This document shows, piece by piece, positions 1 through 9,082 of a DNA stretch of 64,000 nt (positions are counted from its first letter, which is position 1; every line of letters begins with the position of its first letter). The notes under the pieces were generated by a model that saw only the letters and a program-made list of their open reading frames with translations, did no database searches and was not told the origin of the DNA. This DNA is from Herbinix sp. Its GTDB lineage: Bacteria > Bacillota > Clostridia > Lachnospirales > Lachnospiraceae. The stretch is taken from NCBI GenBank assembly GCA_029256105.1, contig JAQSYO010000003.1:1-64000 (forward strand), read 5' to 3'. The translations under genes were made by a program, and so were the position numbers.

Positions 1-42
1 CAAAGCAGATGGGTAATTAATTTCATATTTTAGATAGCACTT

Positions 43-77
43 AACCGCCGGAAATGTAGTATTTTCGGCGGTTTTCT
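43..77 (+). terminator. Rho-independent terminator of an upstream gene
   Basis: A 13-bp inverted repeat (43-55 and 61-73, one G-U pair, 5-nt loop) contains ACCGCCG/CGGCGGT and runs into a short T-rich tract. It most likely ends a transcript that starts left of the window. Confidence 0.75.
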
Positions 78-381
78 TATGTTTTGAGGGTACCGTAAAT
101 TATCAGATATGTTCCTGTAGAGTGACCACGTGGAGGTGATAATAATGATGACGTATTGTGGTCAAGGCAACAAATAAGGCGCTTTTACCACGATATATTG
201 TGGTTTTGAAGCTAAAAACGGGCAAAAATTAGGCATAAAAAATGCCCGATTTTTGCCCTGATTTTTAGGGAAAAAAATAGATGACATAGGGTGATTTTGC
301 TGATAATAGCTGAAAAAAGAATTACAACTTAGTCACATCCTTCCTAATTTTGTGGGGCGGTGTCTGAAGTGTATAAAATAC
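78..381. other. Non-coding stretch with a nested hairpin
   Basis: No gene longer than ten codons is supported here. The main structure is a nested dyad at 212-268: CTAAAAA pairs with TTTTTAG, GGGCAAAAA with TTTTTGCCC, and an inner GGCAT with ATGCC. A second small dyad, CCACGATATATTGTGG, lies at about 188-203. A weak ATG with an upstream GGAGGTGA near 145 opens only a ten-codon reading frame, so I do not call it a gene. Confidence 0.5.
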
Positions 382-430
382 TTGACATCTATATCACTCT
401 GATATAATATTGGTATATCAGAGTGATATA
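382..430 (+). promoter_or_regulatory. Promoter overlapped by a perfect PadR-type operator
   Basis: TTGACA (382-387) is followed after 17 bp by TAATAT (405-410), or after 15 bp by TATAAT (403-408). A perfect 17-bp inverted repeat (TATATCACTCTGATATA at 390-406 and its complement at 414-430, 7-bp spacer) covers the -10 region and the start site and ends at the Shine-Dalgarno sequence. PadR proteins bind long dyads of this kind. Because a padR gene is the second gene of this operon, autorepression is the simplest reading. Confidence 0.8.
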
Positions 431-442
431 AGGAGGGAAATA

Positions 443-1633
443 ATGAATATTTTATTTGTAAATGCAAATTTGTATGGGCATATTAACCCTACGCTTGGAT
501 TGGTTAAGAAACTAACAGAGAGAGGAAACCAGGTTAGCTATTTTTGTTCAGAACCCTTTTCGGAACAGGTAACAAAGATGGGGGCAAAATGGATTGGATT
601 TAGTAGCAAGTTGGATCTGTTTCTGAAAGAATACCGTCCAACAGATAGGCATCCATTTTTCATGTTAATGGAATGTATGCTTTTGTATGATGAAGTGGTG
701 CTGCCGGAGCTATTGGATATTGCGAAAGAAGATCGGTATGATATGATTATTTGTGATTCCTATTTCGGAGGAGCCTGTTTCTTAAAACAGCTGACTAAAA
801 TTCCAGTTGTGTGTTCCCACTCTTCTTTTGCTATGAGTCAAGCACCAGTACCAAAGAGGATGCTTGTGGCAGGATTTCATCCTCAATTGGATCATTGCTA
901 TCAGATATTAAAAAGAATTTGTGAAAGCTATAAAATTGAGGAGCCTTCATTAGAACAGGTTTTTACAAGCAAAGGAGATTTGAATATCGTATACACCACT
1001 CGTAATTTCAACGGAGATGATGGGGTAAACGAGCCGGATTATTTATTTGCCGGTCCGTCCATTGATCGGTTACAGGAAGCATACGATATTGATTTTTCCG
1101 TGATAGGAGACAGAAAGCTTATATATATCTCGCTTGGCAGTCTGAATACAGATTTTGTAGCCTTTTATAAGGAATGTATTGCAGCATTTTGTAATACGGA
1201 TTATTATGTATGCATGTCCATCGGAAAGAAGTGTGAAGTCTCACAATTAGGAGAAATTCCACAGAATTTCTTGGTAAAGAGTTTTCTTCCGCAGCTAGAG
1301 ATTTTAAAGCGGGCTGATGTATTTATTACTCATGCAGGTTTTAACAGCGTGAACGAAGCTTTATACTTTGGAGTTCCCATGCTTGCATTACCTCAGGTCA
1401 ATGACCAGCATATGGTGGCCAAGTGTCTTGTTTCTATGGAACTGGGAATGACAGAAAGCATAAAGGAATTGTCGCCAGAAATATTGAAATCTAAGACGGA
1501 AACACTCATAATGGATAGAAAAATCAAGGAAAACTGCATACAAATTTCTCGGGAAATGAGGAATTTTGCTAAGCTTGAACAGACAATATGGAAACTTGAA
1601 AAATATGTTGATGCTTGGAAAGAGAGGAAATAA
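443..1633 (+). CDS. MGT-family (macrolide/UDP-sugar) glycosyltransferase
   Basis: This is a GT1-type glycosyltransferase of the MGT/YjiC group, which transfers a sugar from a nucleotide donor to small hydrophobic acceptors such as macrolides or flavonoids. The N-terminus begins with a Rossmann strand and a GHINPTLGLVKKL motif typical of the acceptor domain. The C-terminal half carries the donor-binding signature HAGFNSVNEALYFGVPMLA followed by PQVNDQ. At 396 aa it is of normal length. The start at 443 is chosen over an upstream ATG at 410 because AGGAGG lies at 431-436 and because 410 falls inside the operator. It is co-transcribed with the padR gene two bases downstream, so it is probably induced by a ligand of that repressor, perhaps a toxic aglycone that it inactivates. 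The acceptor cannot be told from sequence. Confidence 0.88.
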   Translation: MNILFVNANLYGHINPTLGLVKKLTERGNQVSYFCSEPFSEQVTKMGAKWIGFSSKLDLFLKEYRPTDRHPFFMLMECMLLYDEVVLPELLDIAKEDRYDMIICDSYFGGACFLKQLTKIPVVCSHSSFAMSQAPVPKRMLVAGFHPQLDHCYQILKRICESYKIEEPSLEQVFTSKGDLNIVYTTRNFNGDDGVNEPDYLFAGPSIDRLQEAYDIDFSVIGDRKLIYISLGSLNTDFVAFYKECIAAFCNTDYYVCMSIGKKCEVSQLGEIPQNFLVKSFLPQLEILKRADVFITHAGFNSVNEALYFGVPMLALPQVNDQHMVAKCLVSMELGMTESIKELSPEILKSKTETLIMDRKIKENCIQISREMRNFAKLEQTIWKLEKYVDAWKERK

Positions 1634-1635
1634 GA

Positions 1636-2181
1636 ATGGCGTTAAAGAATAAATCCATGTATGCTATTTTGGGTATTTTGAATTTGTCACCAAGTACCGG
1701 TTATGACATAAAAAAGTACAGTGACAAGGTACTCTCAGGATTTTGGAATGAAAATTTCGGACATATCTATCCAACATTGAAAATGATGCTGGAGGATGGG
1801 ATGATTGAAATTGTTTTCAGAGAAAAAAATGAAAAGAAAGTCCAGTATGGAATAACTGAAAAGGGAAAGCAGGAATTTGATACATGGCTTTTAGAAGAGA
1901 CCATGCAACAGCCAATACGTTCTGAATTTATGCTAAAATTATTGTTTTCAAGCAGCCAGCCGAGGGAAAATGTAATCCGGATGCTAGAGAGTTATAAAGA
2001 ACGCCATGAAAAGAATGTAGAGAAGTATCTTGGAATGCAAAAGGATTTGGAACAGGGCATCCAGGAAATATCAAAGGAGCGACTCAGCTTTATCAAGGCC
2101 GTTCTTAGAAGTGGGATAATATCCGGAGAGGCTGTTATCCAATGGTGTGATGAAACAATTGAAGAAATGCAGCATTCCTAA
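1636..2181 (+). CDS. PadR-family transcriptional repressor
   Basis: The N-terminal 80 residues form the PadR winged helix (YAILGILNLSPSTGYDIKK, then GHIYPTLKMMLEDGMIE and a K-rich wing). The C-terminal half is the helical dimerisation domain of the Vir_act_alpha_C type. I place the start at the ATG at 1636, with AGAGAGG just upstream, rather than at the earlier in-frame TTG at 1615 inside the previous gene. The protein is 181 aa. It follows the glycosyltransferase stop codon by two bases and the shared promoter holds a perfect dyad, so it very likely represses its own operon and releases it when a ligand binds. Confidence 0.9.
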   Translation: MALKNKSMYAILGILNLSPSTGYDIKKYSDKVLSGFWNENFGHIYPTLKMMLEDGMIEIVFREKNEKKVQYGITEKGKQEFDTWLLEETMQQPIRSEFMLKLLFSSSQPRENVIRMLESYKERHEKNVEKYLGMQKDLEQGIQEISKERLSFIKAVLRSGIISGEAVIQWCDETIEEMQHS

Positions 2182-2261
2182 GCAAAAAACAAATTTCGGG
2201 CAGTTGCGTCATCCACATTACGAGTTATCCTCGATATGTTTCCACGAACGGACGGTTCTAG

Positions 2262-2375
2262 AAAATTACCGAAAAACCGGTGGATATGTTTCCTCAAACA
2301 GATGGTTCCAATGACATCAATTCTGTCCTCTCGAGCCACGTTGAAACAGTTGTGTTGCTTTCCCGGAAAGCCTAA
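2262..2375 (+). pseudogene. C-terminal remnant of an RlmCD/RumA-type 23S rRNA uracil-5-methyltransferase
   Basis: One frame, after a TAG at 2259-2261, reads KPVDMFPQTDG followed by HVETVVLLSRKA and a stop. PVDMFP and HVETVVLL are the end of TrmA/RumA-type m5U methyltransferases. Upstream, a YVSTN stretch in the same region recalls the family's YVSCNP motif. No catalytic domain remains and an in-frame stop interrupts it. Such methyltransferase tails are often found in clostridial integrative elements, which fits the broken genes just downstream. The assignment rests on a short motif. Confidence 0.45.
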
Positions 2376-2607
2376 CAAGAGGGATTTGGATAGAATAGAT
2401 ATTTGTATAGATTAGTGGAATTAATGGAATTCCTTACTTTGCTATAATAGTGGGGTGAGGAATTTTGTACGTTTTGGCGTAAGTAGATACTTTTTACAAA
2501 GGCTACCCTGGTATGTCAATTGAAATGACAAATTCCAATTAGTAGGAGAAAGAATTGTAATAAATTTTTAAAAATAATATTAAATGAAAAATAGAGGAGG
2601 CAAATAG

Positions 2608-4129
2608 ATGGAACAGGAAAATCATATATATATCGCGATTGATCTTAAATCTTTCTATGCCTCTGTTGAATGTGTGGAACGTGGGCTTGACCCATTATCC
2701 ACAAATCTTGTAGTTGCAGATGCAAGCCGAACAGAAAAAACAATTTGTCTTGCAGTATCACCGTCATTAAAAGCGATTGGGGTTTCAGGAAGAGCAAGGT
2801 TATTCGAGGTTGTGCAGAAAGTGAAAGAAGAAAATGCAATTAGGAGGGGCAAGGCACCTAGTCATTCCTTTACTGGCTCCTCTTATATTGATACTGAATT
2901 AAAAAAATTACCTGAATTGTCACTGGATTATATCGCCGAGAATGGCAGCATACATGGAATATAGTACACGAATTTACAACATCTATTTGAAGTATGTTGC
3001 ACCAGAGGATATCCATGTCTACTCTATCGATGAAGTATTTATGGACGTGACTCATTATCTGCAGATGGCGAATCTTTCAACCAGAGAACTTGCAATGAAG
3101 ATGATAAGTGAGGTTTTTCAAACGATTGGAATCACGGCAACAGCGGGGATAGGTACAAACCTTTATCTATGTAAAATAGCAATGGATATAGTAGCGAAAC
3201 ACATACCGGCAGACAAGGATGGAGTGCGAATTGCAGAACTGGATGAAATGACATATAGACGAATTCTTTGGACTCATAAACCACTGACAGATTTCTGGCG
3301 TGTAGGCAGAGGGTATGCCAAGAAACTAGAAGAGAACGGAATGTTTACAATGGGCGATGTAGCAAGGTGTTCCATTGGAAAGAAGAATGAGTATTACAAT
3401 GAAGATTTGCTTTACAAGTTATTTGGGATAAATGCAGAACTTTTAATCGACCATGCGTGGGGCTGGGAACCATGTACAATTGCAGATGTAAAGGCATATA
3501 AACCAACCACAAACAGTCTTGGTTCGGGACAAGTTCTACAGTGTCCATATAATTATGAAAAAGCAAGACTTATTGTACGTGAAATGACAGATCTTCTAGT
3601 GCTTGATTTGGTTGATAAAGGTCTTGTGACAGATCAAATGGTTCTGACAGTAGGCTATGATATTGAAAATCTAAGTAATTCAGAGATAAGAAAGAAATAT
3701 CAGGGACCAATAACGACAGATCACTATGGACGTCAGGTTCCAAAACATGCACACGGAACAGTAAATCTTAGTCGACAGACATCCTCTACAAAGCTGATTA
3801 TTGATGCTGTTATGGATTTATATACCCGGATTGTGGATGTGAACTTATTGGTTCGAAGAATAAATATTACAGCAAATCATGTTGTGGGTGAAAACATTGT
3901 AGCGAAAGAGGAATCTTATGAACAGCTTGATTTGTTTTCAGATTATGAAGCCAAGCAAAAGGAAAAAGAAGAAGAGGATGCTACATTGCTACGGGAAAAG
4001 AAGATGCAGCTTGCGATTCTTGATATTAAGAAAAAATATGGAAAAAATGCCATACTAAAAGGCACGAACCTGGAAGAAGGCGCTATGACTAAGGAAAGAA
4101 ACAAGCAAATTGGAGGTCATAAGGCATAA
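2608..4129 (+). pseudogene. Frameshifted Y-family DNA polymerase (UmuC/DinB-type repair protein)
   Basis: The reading frame from 2608 (AGGAGG at 2595-2600) encodes the start of a Y-family translesion polymerase: IAIDLKSFYASVECV carries the first metal-binding Asp, and the frame ends at 2964. The remainder continues in another frame from about 2942 and includes the catalytic SIDEVFMD motif, the ATAGIGTNLYLCK region, the thumb, and a C-terminal tail ending GGHKA. The join falls at DYIA/RMAAYMEYSTRIY, where relatives that I recall have an APPRM-like sequence, so a loss of about five bases around 2930-2940 explains the shift. Without frameshifting the product is a 118-aa fragment lacking the active site. 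This polymerase type is common cargo of clostridial conjugative elements and is normally followed by a YolD-like gene, as here. Confidence 0.85.
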
Positions 4130-4172
4130 GCCAGTATTGGAACACTTTTGAAGTCGTAAAAGGAGCTAGGAA

Positions 4173-4584
4173 ATGGAAGAAGATTATAAAAACAAGCATC
4201 AGTATGATGATATCATCAACTTACAGCATCATGTCTCCAGTAATCGTGAGCATATGTCTGTACTTGACCGTGCCGCACAATTTTCTCCATGCCAGACTGA
4301 CAGACCGCAGAATAGAGCTGGATGAGGCTGCAAAAACCATATTAGATGAAAAACTAAGAATTATTCAGGAGCAGATAAGCGGGCAGCAGGAGATTGAACT
4401 AGTATTTTTTCAATCGGATGAAATGAAGGTTGGTGGGTCTTATATCTCCATGATGGGTATTGTAAAGAAAATTGAAGGATATGAACGTGTTGTAGTCATG
4501 CAAGATGGAACAAGGATACCGATAGAGGAGATTGTAGATATTACAGGTGAAATGTTTCAAGCTGTGGATGATTTCTTTGCATAA
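4173..4584 (+). pseudogene. YolD-like protein gene with an internal frameshifting deletion
   Basis: Translation from the ATG at 4173 (AAAGGAG upstream) gives the usual YolD-like start, ending HMSVLDRAAQFSP. At about 4290/4291 the text jumps to ARLTDRRIELDEAAK in a different frame and continues to a normal end at 4584 (PIEEIVDITGEMFQAVDDF). The segment that should join the two, roughly FAALTGHDAAxKET in relatives, is missing. YolD-like proteins accompany Y-family polymerases and may modulate them. Both genes of the pair are broken, which indicates a decaying mobile segment. Confidence 0.8.
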
Positions 4585-4632
4585 AAATATAGAAAATGAT
4601 AATTGGAACATTTAAAAGGAGGGTGTTAGGAA

Positions 4633-4857
4633 ATGAGCAAATATGATTCTATATGGAAATATCTTTATAATGATGGAAATGATCATATCAATCTATCTTT
4701 TGATGAAATTCAGAAGATTATTGGATTTGAGATTGATCATTCGTTTTTGAATTATAAAAAAGAAGCTATGATATACGGATACCAAGTAGGAAAGATTTCG
4801 CTTAAAGAAAAAAATATTGTATTTACTAAAATAGATAACACAGAGAACAATGAATGA
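4633..4857 (+). CDS. Small conserved protein (DUF7662-like)
   Basis: This is a 74-aa protein with an excellent ribosome site (AAAGGAGGG at 4616-4623). It shows a conserved pattern, MSKYDxxWKYL at the N-terminus, then LSFDEIQKIIGFEIDHSFLNYKKE and YGYQVGKISLKEK. I recognise this as a widespread short family of unknown function that I recall being listed as DUF7662. It sits at the end of the decayed polymerase/YolD segment and is the only intact gene of that group. No catalytic residues can be named. Confidence 0.7.
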   Translation: MSKYDSIWKYLYNDGNDHINLSFDEIQKIIGFEIDHSFLNYKKEAMIYGYQVGKISLKEKNIVFTKIDNTENNE

Positions 4858-5331
4858 TTTTCTTTCGAAAACTGGAACCTGAACCAGCTCGAATTTGACA
4901 GGTATTGAAGTCAAAGCATGTAATTAGGATTTATCATTAATATTGATGATTAATGGATTTGTTTTGTTGGTGACTCTGATTTTATTCCCATAATGAAGGA
5001 TATAAGAGATATTGAAAGCCAATTAGTTTTTATTGCTGTTATAAGATATACATGAAACGCCTTTTGATGCTAACCAAATTGACATTGGAGCATGTATCGG
5101 AGCGCTTAAGAAGTGATTTCTTAGAAGTGATTTCTTATTTGATATGAAGGGTTACTTGTGATTGTTAACATCTCTTTTTTAATCCTATTTTAATTTGCCA
5201 ATTCATATTGAAAGGTTTATAATATCTACAATATGGAAAATAATGTATTGGTTTTGTCATGTACTAAAAAGATGATCATGTACTATTTGTAGTTCTTAAA
5301 ACCCATTTACTTTTTAATGAAAGGATTAAAT
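4858..5331. other. Intergenic region with a short tandem duplication
   Basis: No supported gene. A 14-bp unit AGAAGTGATTTCTT is present twice head to tail at 5109-5136. One frame just upstream reads ETPFDANQIDIGACIGALKK before a stop, which may be the tail of a lost gene but is too short to identify. Confidence 0.4.
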
Positions 5332-5691
5332 ATGAAAAGATTCCTAAAAGGTGCAACAAAATTTTTATTAAAAGTTCTTATTACAGTATTCGTTATTAGT
5401 GTAGTCATTTATCTTGTATCTACATACTTCGATCTTATATTATCAGAGACATTTACATATGCCGGAATTATATGTTTTGTTTGTGGTATTGTATCAATTT
5501 TAGGGAGATCAAATGTAAGTGTGGATCCCTCATATTTTCAGGCTAAAAGCCTCTCCGGTAAGTCAATGAGTCAAAATTCATTGGATGACTTTATAGCCAG
5601 AAATAAAAACTTAAATTTTCTGGGCTTTATGGTTATTGCGGGTAGCCTGCTAATCTTGATTAGTTTTATTTTAATCAATTATAAATTATAG
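5332..5691 (+). CDS. Small membrane protein of unknown function
   Basis: This is a 119-aa protein with three predicted membrane segments: residues about 12-32 (LLKVLITVFVISVVIYLVS), 40-60 (FTYAGIICFVCGIVSILG) and 96-117 (FMVIAGSLLILISFILI). A polar loop of about 35 residues lies between the second and third. The ATG at 5332 is preferred over 5317 because GAAAGGA lies 6-8 bases before it. I do not recognise a family. It stands alone, with no clear operon partner. Confidence 0.6.
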   Translation: MKRFLKGATKFLLKVLITVFVISVVIYLVSTYFDLILSETFTYAGIICFVCGIVSILGRSNVSVDPSYFQAKSLSGKSMSQNSLDDFIARNKNLNFLGFMVIAGSLLILISFILINYKL

Positions 5692-6161
5692 AAATTACCT
5701 TTGAAAGAACAATGAGATTGTAAATATTTAAAGATAAAAGAATTTAATTGATGACTTTATGGATTATGATAATTTCTCAATTGATTGCATCTATTCCTGC
5801 AATTATACTATTCGTGTTTATGAGATACGCCTTATTTCTTTTAATACAAGCATTAAAATTTATATTAGAAAAAATAGTTGGCTTCACATTTTACATAATA
5901 TGATATTACGCCAAATTGATTTCAGCCGAAAGTTATACTTGTCGTTGAATTCTAATTTGGCGTTTCTATAGCTTCTGATATTGCTTATTCCGATTTTGGT
6001 TTTGAATTACTAAGGAACTCAGTCCTGGATATAGGCAAAATGATATTGAAGAATGTATGCCTATTCTTAAACATATAAACTGATTTCCCATTATGTTTAT
6101 TAAGCAGTCACTATCAAGATAATGCGAAATAATAATCATTTTTATAATACAGGAGGTTATA
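5692..6161. other. Intergenic region with a spaced inverted repeat
   Basis: I see no credible gene; the open frame at 5759-5971 lacks a ribosome site and has no family resemblance. ACGCCAAATT (5908-5917) is inverted at 5954-5963 with a 36-bp spacer. This is either a terminator with a large loop or a remnant of a small repeat element. Confidence 0.4.
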
Positions 6162-6674
6162 ATGGATAGATTGATTACAGAGGCTTTGCGAAATCAGTTT
6201 GACTCCACGTTTCACATGGCGCGTGTTCTTGTAAAAGTTTGCCCGGAGAAAATCTGGGCTGCATCCTATAACGAGGTGCCCTTTTGGCAGCAGGTCTTTC
6301 ATTATGTTTATTTTATTGATTTCTGGATGCGTGAAAGGTATGATGACAGCGAGTGGCGTACAATGATTTTTGATAATGCCTATACGACTGACTTGTATGC
6401 AGACAGCTATGAAGGATTGTTTCTCTCACAAAATAAAATGCTGGAGTATCTTGATGTTATTCAAAGAAAAACCACTTGCGTGTTTGATAATCTGAATGAT
6501 GAAAAATTGAGTTCTTCTGTTTGTAACAATGATCCACAATATACATATGCGGATGTGATTGTCGGGCAAATAAGGCATATCATGTATAACATTGGCTACC
6601 TCAATGGTATTTTGCGAGAGTTGGGGCTACCGGAATCGGATTGGTATGCTTATAATGAGCCGGAAGGTTCTTAA
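6162..6674 (+). CDS. DinB-superfamily protein
   Basis: A 170-aa protein preceded by AGGAGGTT. It has the four-helix-bundle DinB/YfiT layout: an N-terminal helix with QFDSTFHMARVLV, the motif PFWQQVFHYVYFIDFWMR, and a C-terminal GQIRHIMYNIGYLNGILRE helix. The two histidines in these motifs are in the positions of the family's metal ligands. Members include thiol-dependent S-transferases and uncharacterised stress proteins, so the substrate is unknown. It has no evident operon partner. Confidence 0.8.
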   Translation: MDRLITEALRNQFDSTFHMARVLVKVCPEKIWAASYNEVPFWQQVFHYVYFIDFWMRERYDDSEWRTMIFDNAYTTDLYADSYEGLFLSQNKMLEYLDVIQRKTTCVFDNLNDEKLSSSVCNNDPQYTYADVIVGQIRHIMYNIGYLNGILRELGLPESDWYAYNEPEGS

Positions 6675-6888
6675 CCATATTGTACATTTTGAACCAACAG
6701 AGAAGTTAATGTGACTTTCCATATTGTAGTTTATTTAATATTAGTAAGTGAATTCCAGTACCATTAATGGGATATGGAATATCAACTGTAATAGGCTATT
6801 ATATACCAATAACATGGTATGCAAAATCTATAATTAATTCGTAATGATATTAAAACAATTGCTGATTTATTAAGGAGAACAATAGGTG

Positions 6889-7875
6889 ATGTCAGATAAA
6901 GTTGTATTAGGGATTGACGGTGGAGGAACATATACTCGCGCTGCAATTACAGATATGGATGGAAATTTGCTTTCTTATGTTGAATGGAAAGGCGGAGCTT
7001 TCATTTATAAAGATTCCAATGCAAAAGAAAACGTATTTAACGCTGTACATGTGGCTGTAAAAAAAGCAAATTGTGAGCTTAACAATATAGTCAGCGTAGT
7101 TGCAGGAGTTGCCGGATATGACAACGAAAGTGACTTGGAATGGGTACGTGAATTAACAAATATAGATGGATTAAAATGTGCATCACAGCATGTGAATGAC
7201 GCTGTAATAGCGCATAAGGGTGCCTTGATTTCAAAACCTGGAATAATAGCTATTTCCGGTACGGGTTCCGTAATTTATGGTATAACAGACACAGAAAAGC
7301 ATATCCGAAATTATGATTTTCATTATTATGCAGATACGGCAGCACGATGCCTTTCTTATAACAGCGTACATAAAATAATTGCAGGTGAAACAGATCAGAC
7401 AGATAATGAGTTTGTGAATAAGGTATATAAGTATTTCTCAGTAAACGATTTATCCGATTTGGTGAAATTTGGGTCAGAAGGATTTATACATGACTATAAA
7501 CAAAGAGACAAACTATTTGGAGATATGGCTTCTATTGTCACAGATGCTGCATTAGAAGGAAGCCATTTGGCGATAAATATTTGCAGTCAAGCAGCATCTG
7601 AATTGGTTACAGGAATCAGATTAATTGGTGCAAATTTTAAAGCAGATACTATTCCAGTCGCATTAATTGGAAGTGTAGCAAACAGTAGGTTTATAAAAAA
7701 TACGATTCACAATACTTTAAGTCAAAAAAATAATAAAAAATACCTCATGAAAGAACCTGTTCTGCCTGCTGTTCTTGGTGCAATTATTTTGGCATTACAG
7801 CTTAATAAAATAGATATAAATAAACAAATTTTAAATAATTTAATTAAGAGTACTGAAATAATTACAAATCAGTGA
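6889..7875 (+). CDS. BadF/BadG-type sugar kinase (N-acetylglucosamine kinase-like)
   Basis: The protein (about 328 aa) belongs to the ASKHA ATPase fold. It begins VLGIDGGGTYTRAAITD, the phosphate-1 loop, and has the adenosine/phosphate-2 motif IIAISGTGSVIYG near residue 118. The family includes eukaryote-type N-acetylglucosamine kinases and the BadF/BcrA ATPases; at this length and without Fe-S cysteines a hexosamine kinase is more likely. AAGGAG at 6872-6877 could serve either a GTG at 6886 or the ATG at 6889. No neighbouring amino-sugar genes support the substrate. Confidence 0.75.
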   Translation: MSDKVVLGIDGGGTYTRAAITDMDGNLLSYVEWKGGAFIYKDSNAKENVFNAVHVAVKKANCELNNIVSVVAGVAGYDNESDLEWVRELTNIDGLKCASQHVNDAVIAHKGALISKPGIIAISGTGSVIYGITDTEKHIRNYDFHYYADTAARCLSYNSVHKIIAGETDQTDNEFVNKVYKYFSVNDLSDLVKFGSEGFIHDYKQRDKLFGDMASIVTDAALEGSHLAINICSQAASELVTGIRLIGANFKADTIPVALIGSVANSRFIKNTIHNTLSQKNNKKYLMKEPVLPAVLGAIILALQLNKIDINKQILNNLIKSTEIITNQ

Positions 7876-8006
7876 ACATCAATAAAATAGGCATTAAACT
7901 ATAATGACGACTCATTTGCAATCCGCGGGAAAATTCAATAGGTGGAGCAGTTGTAACGTCCCATTTTGTTTATATGGAATTATTTGGACGATGAGGTGAT
8001 TGTGAT

Positions 8007-8441
8007 ATGAACAATAGAGTTTTTAGAAAATTAGGTCTTTCGGATTTAACATTGGTAATGCAAATGGATGTAGATTTTCGTAAGGATTTTGTTTGTGAAG
8101 AAAACGTAAGGCTTTTTTTATCTAATCCTATGAATTGGATTTTTGCATGTATAGACAATAACAGGATTATAGGTTTTGCATATGGGTATGATCTGAACAG
8201 GTTAAATAATATTGGAAATATGCTATATATTCATGAAGTTGGCGTTCTTCCAGAATTTCAAAGACAAGGTATTGGTAATCAGATATTAAATAGTATTAAA
8301 TCTTTATGCAGACTTACTGGAATTTGTAGATTCTTTCTTTTTACTGAAAAATCAAATCAAGCGGCTTGTGCTCTATATGAATCGGTTGGTGGAGAACCTG
8401 CTCACAACGATGATATTTCTTATTTTTTCAATAATTGTTAG
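8007..8441 (+). CDS. GNAT-family N-acetyltransferase
   Basis: A 144-aa single-domain acetyltransferase. The acetyl-CoA binding motif A is visible as IHEVGVLPEFQRQGIGNQIL (Q/RxxGxG/A type), followed by the ALYESVGGEP segment of motif B. GAGGTGA precedes the start. The overall layout recalls the AAC(3)-I aminoglycoside acetyltransferases, but this resemblance is not enough to assert antibiotic activity. The acceptor is unknown. Confidence 0.8.
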   Translation: MNNRVFRKLGLSDLTLVMQMDVDFRKDFVCEENVRLFLSNPMNWIFACIDNNRIIGFAYGYDLNRLNNIGNMLYIHEVGVLPEFQRQGIGNQILNSIKSLCRLTGICRFFLFTEKSNQAACALYESVGGEPAHNDDISYFFNNC

Positions 8442-8506
8442 GCTAAAAGAGTATATTTAAATACATTACTAAAACTTTATAACATAATAAAGGAGTTTGT
8501 AGATTT

Positions 8507-9082
8507 ATGAGTAATGAAGCCAAAGAAATTATAGATTATATATTCCAAAGGAGAAGTATTCGCAAATACCTTGATAAAGATGTAGAAGAAGATAAATTGG
8601 TATTGTTACTAAAAGCAGCTATGGCAGCACCTACAGCTGCTAATAGGCAACCATGGGAATTTATTGTTGTAACAAATAGAGAAAAACTGTCCGAATTAAG
8701 AAGCACACTACGGGAAGGACAATATAACGCTCCGGCAGCTATAGTGGTTTGCGGCAATATGCATTTAGCTTTTTCAAATAAAGATAAAGAGATTTGGGTA
8801 CAAGATTGTAGCGCAGCAATTGAGAATATGCTTATAGCTGCTACTGGAATTGGATTAGGTTCTGTATGGATTGGATTATATCCACAGCTTAATAAGTGTA
8901 AGCCTGTTTGCAAAATCTTAAATATCCCTGAGCAGGTAATTCCAATGAGTGTAGTGTATATTGGTTATCCAGATGAATATAAGGAACCAAGAACACAATA
9001 TAATGAAAAAAGAATTTATTGGCAGGAATATGAACCTGCTAGAAAGCACAAATCTAGGCCAAAAAATATGAAATATTTATAA
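8507..9082 (+). CDS. Nitroreductase-family flavoprotein
   Basis: A 191-aa NAD(P)H-dependent FMN oxidoreductase of the nitroreductase superfamily. The N-terminal RRSIRKYLDKDV contains the FMN-phosphate-contacting arginines, APTAANRQPWEF is the second cofactor motif, and GLGSVWIGLYP with the IPMSVVYIGYPDE strand closes the fold. The ribosome site AAGGAG is at about 8491. The length is typical for the short monodomain branch. The physiological substrate is unknown. Confidence 0.85.
   Translation: MSNEAKEIIDYIFQRRSIRKYLDKDVEEDKLVLLLKAAMAAPTAANRQPWEFIVVTNREKLSELRSTLREGQYNAPAAIVVCGNMHLAFSNKDKEIWVQDCSAAIENMLIAATGIGLGSVWIGLYPQLNKCKPVCKILNIPEQVIPMSVVYIGYPDEYKEPRTQYNEKRIYWQEYEPARKHKSRPKNMKYL

Noticed and set aside
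2178..2378. Minus-strand frame of 66 codons
   Set aside because: It is antisense to the methyltransferase-tail fragment, whose plus-strand frame carries the recognisable motif HVETVVLLS.
5759..5971. Open frame of 70 codons
   Set aside because: No ribosome site, low-complexity residue pattern, no family resemblance, and it runs through an inverted repeat.
8007..8441. Aminoglycoside AAC(3) resistance gene
   Set aside because: Only the general GNAT motifs are clear; the resemblance is too weak to assign a drug substrate.
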